Positions 1 through 5,686 of a stretch of 5,858 bases of DNA are shown one piece after another (the first letter of the stretch is position 1; every line of letters begins with the position of its first letter). A program made the position numbers and the translations under genes. Where the stretch lies: the NCBI GenBank assembly GCA_900771045.1, contig CAAGMM010000011.1, positions 1-5,858 of the forward strand, given 5' to 3'. The stretch is from Bacteroidales bacterium. Lineage in GTDB: Bacteria > Bacteroidota > Bacteroidia > Bacteroidales > F082. The notes below the pieces were generated by a model that saw only the letters and a list, made by a program, of their open reading frames with translations, ran no database searches and had not been told where the DNA came from.

Positions 1-10
1 AAAGTTAAGG

Positions 11-40
11 AAAAAAATGACAGGTCGAATAAAAAAATGA
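11..40. repeat. 10-bp direct repeat upstream of the operon
   Basis: The 10-mer AAAAAAATGA occurs at 11-20 and again at 31-40, exactly 20 bp apart start to start, which is about two helical turns. The copies lie upstream of the predicted -7 box at 85-92. Such spacing would suit a regulator binding one DNA face, but the repeat is A-rich and could be chance. No function is assigned. Confidence 0.4.
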
Positions 41-60
41 TTTTTTTTCGCAAAAATCAT
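37..60. repeat. Inverted repeat, 9-bp stem and 6-nt loop
   Basis: ATGATTTTT (37-45) is perfectly complementary to AAAAATCAT (52-60), with the loop TTTCGC between them. The left arm overlaps the second copy of the direct repeat at 31-40. It may be an operator, or part of the terminator of a gene ending to the left of the window. The stem is A/T-rich and no T-tract follows it, so an efficient intrinsic terminator is unlikely. Confidence 0.4.
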
Positions 61-84
61 CGCACTCGCCATATAAATTTTCAC

Positions 85-92
85 TATCTTTG
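85..92 (+). promoter_or_regulatory. Bacteroidota-type -7 promoter box for the five-gene operon
   Basis: TATCTTTG matches the Bacteroidota primary sigma factor -7 consensus TAnnTTTG and lies 31 bp before the ATG at 124. Transcription would start roughly at 97-100, giving a leader of about 25 nt. I see no good TTG-type -33 element about 20 bp upstream (the sequence there is CGCACTCGCC), so the promoter may be weak or need an activator. Confidence 0.6.
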
Positions 93-123
93 CATTTGAA
101 GACGTAAAACGCTATCAAATATT

Positions 124-1263
124 ATGGAGAAGTCTGACACCGCTTATTTTTCCCTGCTCCGTTCCGCTTTGTGGAACGAGGGCTTCTCCTTTGACGGCAG
201 CGTCGATTTGAACGAAGTGCTGAGAACTGCGTATCGTCAGACGACGGTGGGTTTGGTGTGCCAGGCCGTCCTCCGAAGCAGAATCGGGGCCGTTTTGCCC
301 GAAAAGGGCAGAATCATCCTCCGCCGACAGATTTTCGCCATAGCGAACACGCACAGCCGCATTAACGCGGTAATCGCGAAAGTCGTTACGGCGTTGCGAA
401 AAAAAGGCATCGAGTCGGTGCTGATGAAGGGCCAGGGATTGGCGGCGGACTACCCCGTCGCCGTGCTCCGCCAGTGCGGCGACATCGACTTATACGTCGG
501 CGAGCAGAATTTCGACGCGGCTTGCGCCGTGGTAAACGACTTGGCCGGACAAGAAGAGGTAGCGAAAAACTATATCGACGACATACATTATCAGCTAAAG
601 GTCGATGAAGTCGTCGTGGAGATTCACCGTGTCACCTGTCGTTTTCCCGACGAGGAAGAAGACGTCGTCTTTCAGTCATATTCCGAAAAAGGTATGAAGG
701 CTGGCGGCAACTTTATGATGACGAACGGCGTAAGAGTGTGGCTCCCGAACGACACATTCAACGCTTTTTTCGTGTTTTATCACGCCTGGGGGCATTTACT
801 TTCCGGAGGAATCGGGATGCGCCAGCTTTGTGACTGGGCAGTGCTTCTTCACGCGAAGCGCGCGACGGTTGACCGTGAAGAACTGTCGGAAATGCTCCAT
901 CGGCTTCATCTGATGAAGGAATGGCGCGTTTTCGGACGCATAGCCGTCGAATATTTGGGACTACCACGTGAGGAAATGCCGTTTTATGAAAAAAAACATG
1001 ACGGAAAAGTAAGGCAGTGCCTCGGCATCATACTGAAAATCGGCAATTTCGGCGATAACGCGGTCGTCAACAGACATTATCGGCGGACCGGGATAAAAAG
1101 CCGCCTGATCACTTTTTACACTCTGATGAAAATGCGCTGGCGGGTGTTTCGCGTGTCCCCGAGGTTATTCTTTTCCAAATACCGCGTGAGAATCAAAAGG
1201 AAAACAAAAAAACTCACTTCTTTTTTCGCAATCTGTCGTCATGATAATTCCCATAAAGAGTAA
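124..1263 (+). CDS. NTP_transf_5-type nucleotidyltransferase family protein
   Basis: A 379-aa protein resembling the uncharacterised nucleotidyltransferase family PF14907 (NTP_transf_5). Seen: the motif MKGQGLAADYP (101-111), followed by RQCGDIDLYV (116-125), whose D120 and D122 are the expected metal-binding pair of the polymerase-beta-like fold. E166 and H168 (VEIH) may supply a third acidic ligand. A family-like stretch at 218-242 contains FYHAWGH and GIGMRQLCDW. The C-terminal 40 residues are strongly basic and hydrophobic (336-364). Family members occur in lasso peptide and other RiPP clusters, where a nucleotide-transfer tailoring role has been proposed; the substrate here is unknown. 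It is the first gene of a five-gene operon, and its last 23 nt overlap the kinase gene. The ATG at 124 is the first plausible start after the promoter. No signal peptide is seen, so it should be cytoplasmic. The family call is fairly secure, the biochemical role is not. Confidence 0.8.
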   Translation: MEKSDTAYFSLLRSALWNEGFSFDGSVDLNEVLRTAYRQTTVGLVCQAVLRSRIGAVLPEKGRIILRRQIFAIANTHSRINAVIAKVVTALRKKGIESVLMKGQGLAADYPVAVLRQCGDIDLYVGEQNFDAACAVVNDLAGQEEVAKNYIDDIHYQLKVDEVVVEIHRVTCRFPDEEEDVVFQSYSEKGMKAGGNFMMTNGVRVWLPNDTFNAFFVFYHAWGHLLSGGIGMRQLCDWAVLLHAKRATVDREELSEMLHRLHLMKEWRVFGRIAVEYLGLPREEMPFYEKKHDGKVRQCLGIILKIGNFGDNAVVNRHYRRTGIKSRLITFYTLMKMRWRVFRVSPRLFFSKYRVRIKRKTKKLTSFFAICRHDNSHKE

Positions 1264-2125
1264 AAAATATTATACCGTTGCAGAAAGTGTTTTCTCAATC
1301 ACCTCGAATGGCAGATCCATAATGGAGGGCTTGTCGAATTATGCCCCGTTTGAAGTCAGCGGGGACATCCCCGTGGCATTCGACATCTGCGTAGAATCAT
1401 TTGACGAAGTTGATAAAACACTGTGTTTCAATAATGTAACGAATCCAAACGAGCCGTTGATCGCCGTTTTCCGTTGTGGTGAGAGATGGCTTTTCGAGAT
1501 GTCGCCCACGACTTTTCACCCCTGTTGCGCCAAACTTCTGGCGGATTCCGACTTTTCAGGCGGGAAGCTGAAATTCAGGAACGGCGCCGACCTTCATTTT
1601 GTCGTTGACACGGCCTGTATGCTCATGTATGCCTTTGCCAATGCGTCCCGCGGCAATTTGGAGATGCACGCCTCAGTCGTTGAAAACCGTGGCAGAGGCT
1701 ATCTGTTTCTCGGCAAAAGCGGCACCGGGAAAAGCACGCACAGCCGCCTCTGGCTCGAAAACGTTCCCGGCAGCAGCCTGCTTAACGACGACAACCCCAT
1801 AATCAGGATGCGTGACGACGGCGGCGTTTATGTCTATGGCTCGCCGTGGAGCGGGAAAACGCCGTGTTATGTCAACAGGGGCGTGCCGGTCGGCGGAATC
1901 GTGACGTTGAGCCAGGCTCCCGAGAACAAGATTCGCCGCTGTACTCTGCCCGAAGCGTACGCAGCACTGTACTCTTCCACTTCCGGCCTGAAGACGAACC
2001 GCAAGATGTACGACAGCCTTCATAAGACAATGGAACATATCGCCGTCACCGTGCCTTTCCACCATTTGGACTGCCTCCCCGACGCCGAAGCAGCCGTTTT
2101 ATGCTCTAAAACCATAACGCGATGA
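1241..2125 (+). CDS. HPr kinase-like (HprK-related) P-loop kinase
   Basis: A 294-aa protein with an HPr-kinase/PEPCK-like P-loop domain in its C-terminal half. Seen: H143 in EMHAS, the Walker A loop GKSGTGKST (158-166), an acidic LLNDDNPIIR segment (180-189) that probably supplies Walker-B-type D183/D184, YGSPWSGK (199-206), the strand VPVGGIVTL (215-223), and a closing HHLDCLPDAEAA (274-285). The N-terminal 130 residues are a less conserved domain. It is not a classical HprK of sugar regulation: the usual N-terminal domain and PTS context are absent. Related kinases in lasso peptide clusters phosphorylate a serine of the precursor, so a peptide-tailoring role is inferred here from the PqqD, peptidase and exporter neighbours. 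The ATG at 1241 lies inside the upstream gene; the next in-frame Met (residue 28) would remove the conserved-looking N-terminus. It overlaps the peptidase gene by ATGA at 2122-2125. No signal peptide is seen. Confidence 0.8.
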   Translation: MIIPIKSKKYYTVAESVFSITSNGRSIMEGLSNYAPFEVSGDIPVAFDICVESFDEVDKTLCFNNVTNPNEPLIAVFRCGERWLFEMSPTTFHPCCAKLLADSDFSGGKLKFRNGADLHFVVDTACMLMYAFANASRGNLEMHASVVENRGRGYLFLGKSGTGKSTHSRLWLENVPGSSLLNDDNPIIRMRDDGGVYVYGSPWSGKTPCYVNRGVPVGGIVTLSQAPENKIRRCTLPEAYAALYSSTSGLKTNRKMYDSLHKTMEHIAVTVPFHHLDCLPDAEAAVLCSKTITR

Positions 2126-2559
2126 CGGAAATGACGCTCCCCGACGAAGTGATGATGGAAAGTGTCGCCGCCATGCTCTCCGAAGGACGGGAAGTGCGCT
2201 TCACCCCTAAAGGCGTGAGCATGCGTCCCTTCATCGAGGGCGGCCGCGACAAAGTCGTCTTGAAAAAGAAAGAACAGGTTGACGTCGGCGACATCGTTTT
2301 GGCGAAGCTTGGAGAAGGGCGTTACGTTCTGCACCGCGTCATCGCGAAAACAGGAGAAAACCTCACACTTATGGGCGACGGCAATCTGCACGGGACGGAA
2401 TCAGCGTCAACGCGCGACGTCTTAGCCGTCGTCACCGGAATCATCAAGTCGGACGGAAGACGTGTCAGCCCGAAAAAAGGCAGATTGTGGTTCAGACTTC
2501 TCCCGCTGAGAAAATATTTGTTGTGGCTTTACAGAAAAAACATTATCTTTGCAAGATGA
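2122..2559 (+). CDS. S24/S26 family peptidase, Ser-His signal-peptidase-like
   Basis: A 145-aa protein with the core of an S24/S26 serine peptidase. Seen: GVSMRPF (31-37) with probable nucleophile S33, YVLHRV (68-73) with H71 where typical bacterial signal peptidases have lysine, and GDGN (85-88) with D86. The Ser-His-Asp pattern is that of the SipW/ER-type signal peptidase branch. Unlike those enzymes it has no N-terminal membrane anchor. It ends instead in a basic, aromatic segment (122-145, including LWFRLLPLRKYLLWLYRKN) that could bind the membrane face. Its place between kinase and PqqD genes suggests it cleaves a leader peptide before or during export, a job often done by a C39 domain that the neighbouring ABC protein lacks. 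That role is inference. The ATG at 2122 overlaps the kinase stop (ATGA); ATG at 2134 is an alternative. The 3' end carries a promoter-like sequence and overlaps the pqqD-like gene by ATGA. Confidence 0.78.
   Translation: MTEMTLPDEVMMESVAAMLSEGREVRFTPKGVSMRPFIEGGRDKVVLKKKEQVDVGDIVLAKLGEGRYVLHRVIAKTGENLTLMGDGNLHGTESASTRDVLAVVTGIIKSDGRRVSPKKGRLWFRLLPLRKYLLWLYRKNIIFAR
2521..2551 (+). promoter_or_regulatory. Internal promoter at the peptidase/PqqD junction
   Basis: TTG at 2521-2523 is followed after 20 bp by TATCTTTG (2544-2551). Both element sequences and spacing match the Bacteroidota -33/-7 promoter, and of the three candidates here this has the best -33 match. The wider sequence CATTATCTTTGCA is one base different from that upstream of the first gene. 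It lies wholly within the peptidase coding sequence. Predicted initiation would fall at or next to the PqqD ATG (2556), giving a leaderless or nearly leaderless transcript for PqqD and the exporter. Confidence 0.5.
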
Positions 2560-2819
2560 AAACTAAAAAGAACATGGTACTTCGTCCCTTGGGCGATCAG
2601 TTCATCCTCGTCGCCGAAAACGGGGCCGCCGATTTCACCCGGATGGTGTCGATGAACGCGTCTTCGGCGTATCTGTGGGAGTCCGTCGAGGGGAAAGACT
2701 TCGACGCGTCTGTTCTCGCCGGCCTGCTTGTCGAAGGTTACGGCATTTCGCGGGAACGGGCCGAACATGACGCCGCCGTGGTTTTGGACGATTGGATAAA
2801 GACAGGCATAGCGGAATGA
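2556..2819 (+). CDS. PqqD-family protein (RiPP recognition element)
   Basis: An 87-aa protein with the size and layout of PqqD-type RiPP recognition elements. Seen: an N-terminal beta-rich part, VLRPLGDQFILVA (8-20) and DFTRMVSMN (26-34), then the family-like NASSAYLWESVEG (34-46) and two helices of a small winged-helix fold, FDASVLAGLLVEGYGISRERAEHD.. through VVLDDWIKTGI. Known members bind the leader of a precursor peptide and deliver it to modifying enzymes; which partner it serves here is inferred from the operon. I chose ATG 2556 because it forms an ATGA overlap with the peptidase stop, like the neighbouring junctions, and gives the normal family length. An in-frame ATG at 2487 would add 23 residues unlike the family and a long overlap. 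Its stop overlaps the ABC gene start (ATGA, 2816-2819). It may also be transcribed from the internal promoter just upstream. Confidence 0.82.
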   Translation: MKTKKNMVLRPLGDQFILVAENGAADFTRMVSMNASSAYLWESVEGKDFDASVLAGLLVEGYGISRERAEHDAAVVLDDWIKTGIAE

Positions 2820-4438
2820 GGAACTTCAAGACATGCGTAATTGAACTTTTTCGGTATTCCCGCGTCGCGAAAAGCGGGATACGGATCTGCATACTGATCG
2901 GGCTGTTGGAGTTGGCGGCATCGCTGGCGTTTATCATCACGAGCAAAAACCTCATCAACATCGCCACCGGCATCATCCAAAAACCCGTCATGCCCTACAT
3001 CTATGCCATGATCGGCGTCATCATCGTGAAGCTGATTGCGAACACATCCTACGGTTATTTAGAGGGCCTCAACTCCATCAAGACGCAGATAAAGCTGAGG
3101 CGTTCAATATACGCCCACGTGCTTAACAGCAAATGGGAGAGTTACGAGATATTTCACAGCGGCGACGCGATAAACCGTCTCGAACAAGACGTGAGCACCA
3201 TCGTGAAATTCTGCTGCTCGAACCTGCCCGGGCTGATAGTGGCCCTGTGCCAGTTATTGACGACGGTCGTGCTTCTGCTGATTATCGCGCCCAACCTGCT
3301 CTGGATGCTGCTCACGCTGATGGCTATCGCACTCTTGGGAGGCCGTCTGTTCTTCAACACGCTCCGCGGCCTCACCAACGCGATCCGCGCCAAAGACAGC
3401 GTCATTCAGTCACATTTGCAGGAAACGCTGCAGAATCGCGTCGTCGTGCTCACCATCGCCGGGACGAGACGCATGGTGGAACGATTAGGATGGCTGCAGA
3501 AGGGTTTGTACGGAGACACCGTGAAACGCCTTAATTACGGGGCGATAGCGCGCACGTTTATGAGCTTGGGCTTCACGGCAAGCTATATCGTCGCGTTTAT
3601 GTGGGGGATATTCGGCATCCGCGACGGAGACATCTCATTCGGTATGATGGCGGCGTTTTTACAGCTCGTCGGACAAGTGCAGCGGCCTGTGACAAACCTC
3701 ACGCAGACTATACCCAACTTCACCCAGACGCTGAGCTCCATCGAACGCCTGATGGATTTACAGGACCTGCCCTTGGAAAAAGAGTACAAACCATTGATTA
3801 TCAGAAGAGTACCTGATATTGACGTGCGTCATCTGACATTTGCGTACCCTAATCAGCAGAAAAAGGTCTTCAACGACTTTTCAGTACGCTTCCCGGCGGG
3901 GACGCTTACGGCCATCATAGGCGAGACGGGGTCGGGGAAAAGCACGTTGACGCGCCTGCTGTTAGCCTTATTGAAACCGCAGTCAGGCGAGATAATCATC
4001 GGGGGACAGGCCGCCGACGTGAACCTGCGCTGTAACTTTATGTACGTCCCGCAGGGCAACAGCCTCTTCAGCGGCACCATACTCGACAATCTGCTGATGG
4101 CAAAACCCAACGCCACAAAGGAGGAAATAAGGAGGGTGCTGCATAACGCGGCCGCCGACTTCGTGTTCAACCTCCCACACGGCATAAGAACCTCGTGCAG
4201 CGAACGCGGCGGCGGACTGAGCGAAGGACAGGCGCAACGTATCGCCATCGCACGCGGACTGCTTCACGACGGCAATATCCTTATCCTCGACGAAGCGACA
4301 TCAGCACTTGACGCCGAAACAGAAAGACAACTGCTGTACAACCTGAAGCAATACTACAGCGGCACAAAAACCATCCTCTTTATCTCACACCGGGAAGCCG
4401 TCATCAATATCGCCGATAACGTGGTGAAAATCAACTGA
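2816..4438 (+). CDS. ABC exporter, fused permease and ATP-binding domains
   Basis: A 540-aa half-transporter that should act as a homodimer in the inner membrane. Seen: a type IV exporter-like membrane domain (about 1-310) with hydrophobic segments near 21-43, 60-79, 137-158, 160-180, 248-268 and 273-288. The ATPase domain (about 335-540) has A-loop Y344, Walker A GETGSGKST (369-377), Q-loop VPQGN (411-415), signature LSEGQ (468-472), Walker B ILILDEAT (488-495, with D492 and E493), D-loop SALD and H-loop H525, so it should be catalytically intact. There is no N-terminal C39 peptidase domain, and at 540 aa it is slightly shorter than many MsbA-like exporters. Context with PqqD, peptidase, kinase and nucleotidyltransferase suggests export of a modified peptide; the sequence alone does not exclude a lipid or small molecule. 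ATG 2816 overlaps the PqqD stop. An in-frame ATG at 2792 would lengthen the overlap and add only eight polar residues. Confidence 0.9.
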   Translation: MRNFKTCVIELFRYSRVAKSGIRICILIGLLELAASLAFIITSKNLINIATGIIQKPVMPYIYAMIGVIIVKLIANTSYGYLEGLNSIKTQIKLRRSIYAHVLNSKWESYEIFHSGDAINRLEQDVSTIVKFCCSNLPGLIVALCQLLTTVVLLLIIAPNLLWMLLTLMAIALLGGRLFFNTLRGLTNAIRAKDSVIQSHLQETLQNRVVVLTIAGTRRMVERLGWLQKGLYGDTVKRLNYGAIARTFMSLGFTASYIVAFMWGIFGIRDGDISFGMMAAFLQLVGQVQRPVTNLTQTIPNFTQTLSSIERLMDLQDLPLEKEYKPLIIRRVPDIDVRHLTFAYPNQQKKVFNDFSVRFPAGTLTAIIGETGSGKSTLTRLLLALLKPQSGEIIIGGQAADVNLRCNFMYVPQGNSLFSGTILDNLLMAKPNATKEEIRRVLHNAAADFVFNLPHGIRTSCSERGGGLSEGQAQRIAIARGLLHDGNILILDEATSALDAETERQLLYNLKQYYSGTKTILFISHREAVINIADNVVKIN

Positions 4439-4446
4439 TCTAACAC

Positions 4447-4475
4447 ATGTTTACACAAACATTCGACTTTTTTTT
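4447..4475 (+). terminator. Possible weak intrinsic terminator after the operon
   Basis: ATGTTT (4447-4452) can pair with AAACAT (4457-4462) around an ACAC loop. A run of eight T follows at 4468-4475, just after the exporter stop codon. The stem is only 6 bp, A/T-rich, and is separated from the T-run by 5 nt, so this is a weak candidate. The T-run may instead belong to the upstream part of the next promoter. Confidence 0.2.
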
Positions 4476-4495
4476 CCCCATTATGAAAAAATGCT

Positions 4496-4503
4496 TATCT
4501 TTG
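4496..4503 (+). promoter_or_regulatory. Bacteroidota-type -7 promoter box for the HU/SPOR gene
   Basis: TATCTTTG again matches TAnnTTTG and sits 38 bp before the ATG at 4542. The -33 region is only a T-run (4468-4475) at about 20 bp spacing, without a clear TTTG. Initiation near 4508-4511 would give a leader of about 32 nt, A/T-rich as is common in this phylum. It suggests the SPOR gene and trmB form a unit independent of the exporter operon. Confidence 0.6.
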
Positions 4504-4541
4504 TATGGTCGTTATTATTTTGAACAAACAAAACATAATCT

Positions 4542-5675
4542 ATGATTATCAACTGCTTGACAGAGTCTCTTCGTGAAAACGAATGCGTCGTGGTGCCCGA
4601 GTTCGGTGCTTTCATCACGCGGATACAGTCTGCTTCGCTGAACGCCGAGACCAACCACTTCGTCCCTCCGCACAGAGAACTCGTCTTCAACCCCGACATC
4701 ACCGAAAATGATGACGCGTTCACAAAAAGATACGCCGGGAAAAAAAACATCAGCCTTGAAGCGGCAGCCGGTGAGATACACGACTTCGCAATGCAGACAC
4801 TCGCAAGAGTCGAAGCCGGCGAAACAGTCGAAATACAAGGCCTCGGCAACCTCTCATACCAAAACGGACGAATCGTCTTCACGGCAAAAGACACTAACGA
4901 CCTCCTCGACGAAGCCTTCGGACTGAAACCCTTTACCGCACAACCCATCCTGCGATTGAATTACGACAGCCGCGAGGAGAAGAAGGAAGAGAAAAAGACT
5001 CCGAAAAAAGAGCCGATTGTCATCGCGCCTTTCAAAATCACCATCGCCGAAGAAGACGAAGTGACGAAAAGGCACAGCCTCAACTGGATAAAGTCTATAG
5101 CGGCTACGGCTGCGACAGCGTTGATACTCTTTGTGTTAGCATGGCACACGGACCGCACGTCGCCAAATTTGGCAAGCGCAATCCCATTTTTCTATTCGTC
5201 ACCAAACGAGTACATCTGCCAAGTGATGACGAAAGACACGGAGACAACACAAACGCCTTTAGCCTCGCCTGATTTAGAAGAAGTCACAGAACCCGCAAGC
5301 GGAGAAACGGTTCACGGACAGGAGGCTGAAAACGAGATTTCCGAAGGAAAAAGTGAAACCGAAGAATCGCCTGACAATGAAGTTGAAGAGACATCAAAAG
5401 ACGATGCCGCGGAAGTCGTTGAAGAAGTCGTGCCTCAGGCAGAAAACCACTACTTCATAATCGGAGCCTCGTGTGCGACAGAAGCGAAAGCCGTTTCCGT
5501 CAGAGAATCAATGATTAACAAAGGCTTCAGCACCTCCGTCATAATGTTCAGCGAGAAAAGGAACACGTGGCGCGTGTCGTATGAGGGCCATCCGACGAAG
5601 GAAGAGGCGCTTCTCAGGCTTGAGGCCATCAGGGCTGATTACGACGAGACGGCCTGGCTATTGTTCCAAAAATAA
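4542..5675 (+). CDS. HU-CCDC81 and SPOR domain membrane protein
   Basis: A 377-aa protein with three parts. Residues 1-115 resemble the paired bacterial HU-CCDC81 domains, with VVVPEFGAFITR (16-27) in the first and VEIQGLGNLSYQNGRIVF (96-113) in the second, echoing the HU/IHF motif of glycine-turn strands. After a charged, Lys/Glu-rich linker (143-158) and a basic KRHSLNWIK (176-184), one transmembrane helix spans about 183-201. A low-complexity acidic stretch (about 231-300) leads to a C-terminal SPOR domain (about 301-377, HYFIIGAS to TAWLLFQK). The positive side before the helix predicts the HU part in the cytoplasm and the SPOR part in the periplasm, where SPOR domains bind peptidoglycan lacking stem peptides, often at division sites. 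This architecture is known in Bacteroidota but its role is not established; a link between chromosome or cytoplasmic partner and cell wall is inference. It has its own promoter and lies 11 bp before trmB. Confidence 0.85.
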   Translation: MIINCLTESLRENECVVVPEFGAFITRIQSASLNAETNHFVPPHRELVFNPDITENDDAFTKRYAGKKNISLEAAAGEIHDFAMQTLARVEAGETVEIQGLGNLSYQNGRIVFTAKDTNDLLDEAFGLKPFTAQPILRLNYDSREEKKEEKKTPKKEPIVIAPFKITIAEEDEVTKRHSLNWIKSIAATAATALILFVLAWHTDRTSPNLASAIPFFYSSPNEYICQVMTKDTETTQTPLASPDLEEVTEPASGETVHGQEAENEISEGKSETEESPDNEVEETSKDDAAEVVEEVVPQAENHYFIIGASCATEAKAVSVRESMINKGFSTSVIMFSEKRNTWRVSYEGHPTKEEALLRLEAIRADYDETAWLLFQK

Positions 5676-5685
5676 AGATCTTTAT
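5672..5685. repeat. 14-bp perfect palindrome at the SPOR/trmB junction
   Basis: ATAAAGATCTTTAT equals its own reverse complement. It includes the TAA stop of the SPOR gene (5673-5675) and ends one base before the proposed GTG start of trmB (5687). It could be an operator or influence trmB translation, but about one such palindrome every few tens of kilobases is expected by chance, more often in A/T-rich DNA. Confidence 0.35.
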
Positions 5686-5686
5686 C

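Noticed and set aside
37..99. A 20-codon ORF upstream of the first gene, considered as a precursor peptide
   Set aside because: It overlaps the inverted repeat and the -7 promoter box, so the operon promoter would not transcribe it, and it lacks a leader/core pattern.
1673..2065. A 130-codon open frame on the minus strand inside the kinase gene
   Set aside because: The translation has no recognisable motif, and the opposite strand has clear kinase motifs across the same bases. It is a by-product of codon bias.
2487..2555. An upstream in-frame ATG that would extend the PqqD-family protein by 23 residues
   Set aside because: The extra residues are out of frame with, but inside, the peptidase coding sequence and do not resemble PqqD N-termini. 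ATG 2556 gives the usual length and the same ATGA overlap as the adjacent junctions.
2792..2815. An upstream in-frame ATG adding eight residues to the ABC exporter
   Set aside because: It would overlap the PqqD gene by 28 nt, and the added residues are polar and not family-like. ATG 2816 forms an ATGA overlap.
3133..3534. A 133-codon + strand frame inside the exporter gene
   Set aside because: It is an out-of-frame, Arg-rich translation within the membrane domain with no sign of a real protein.
3853..4248. A 131-codon open frame on the minus strand inside the exporter gene
   Set aside because: It lies opposite the ATPase domain, whose Walker A, Q-loop and signature motifs explain the sequence.
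4481..4948. A 155-codon minus-strand frame across the HU/SPOR promoter and gene start
   Set aside because: It runs through a good + strand promoter and opposite conserved HU-CCDC81 sequence, and its translation shows no domain.
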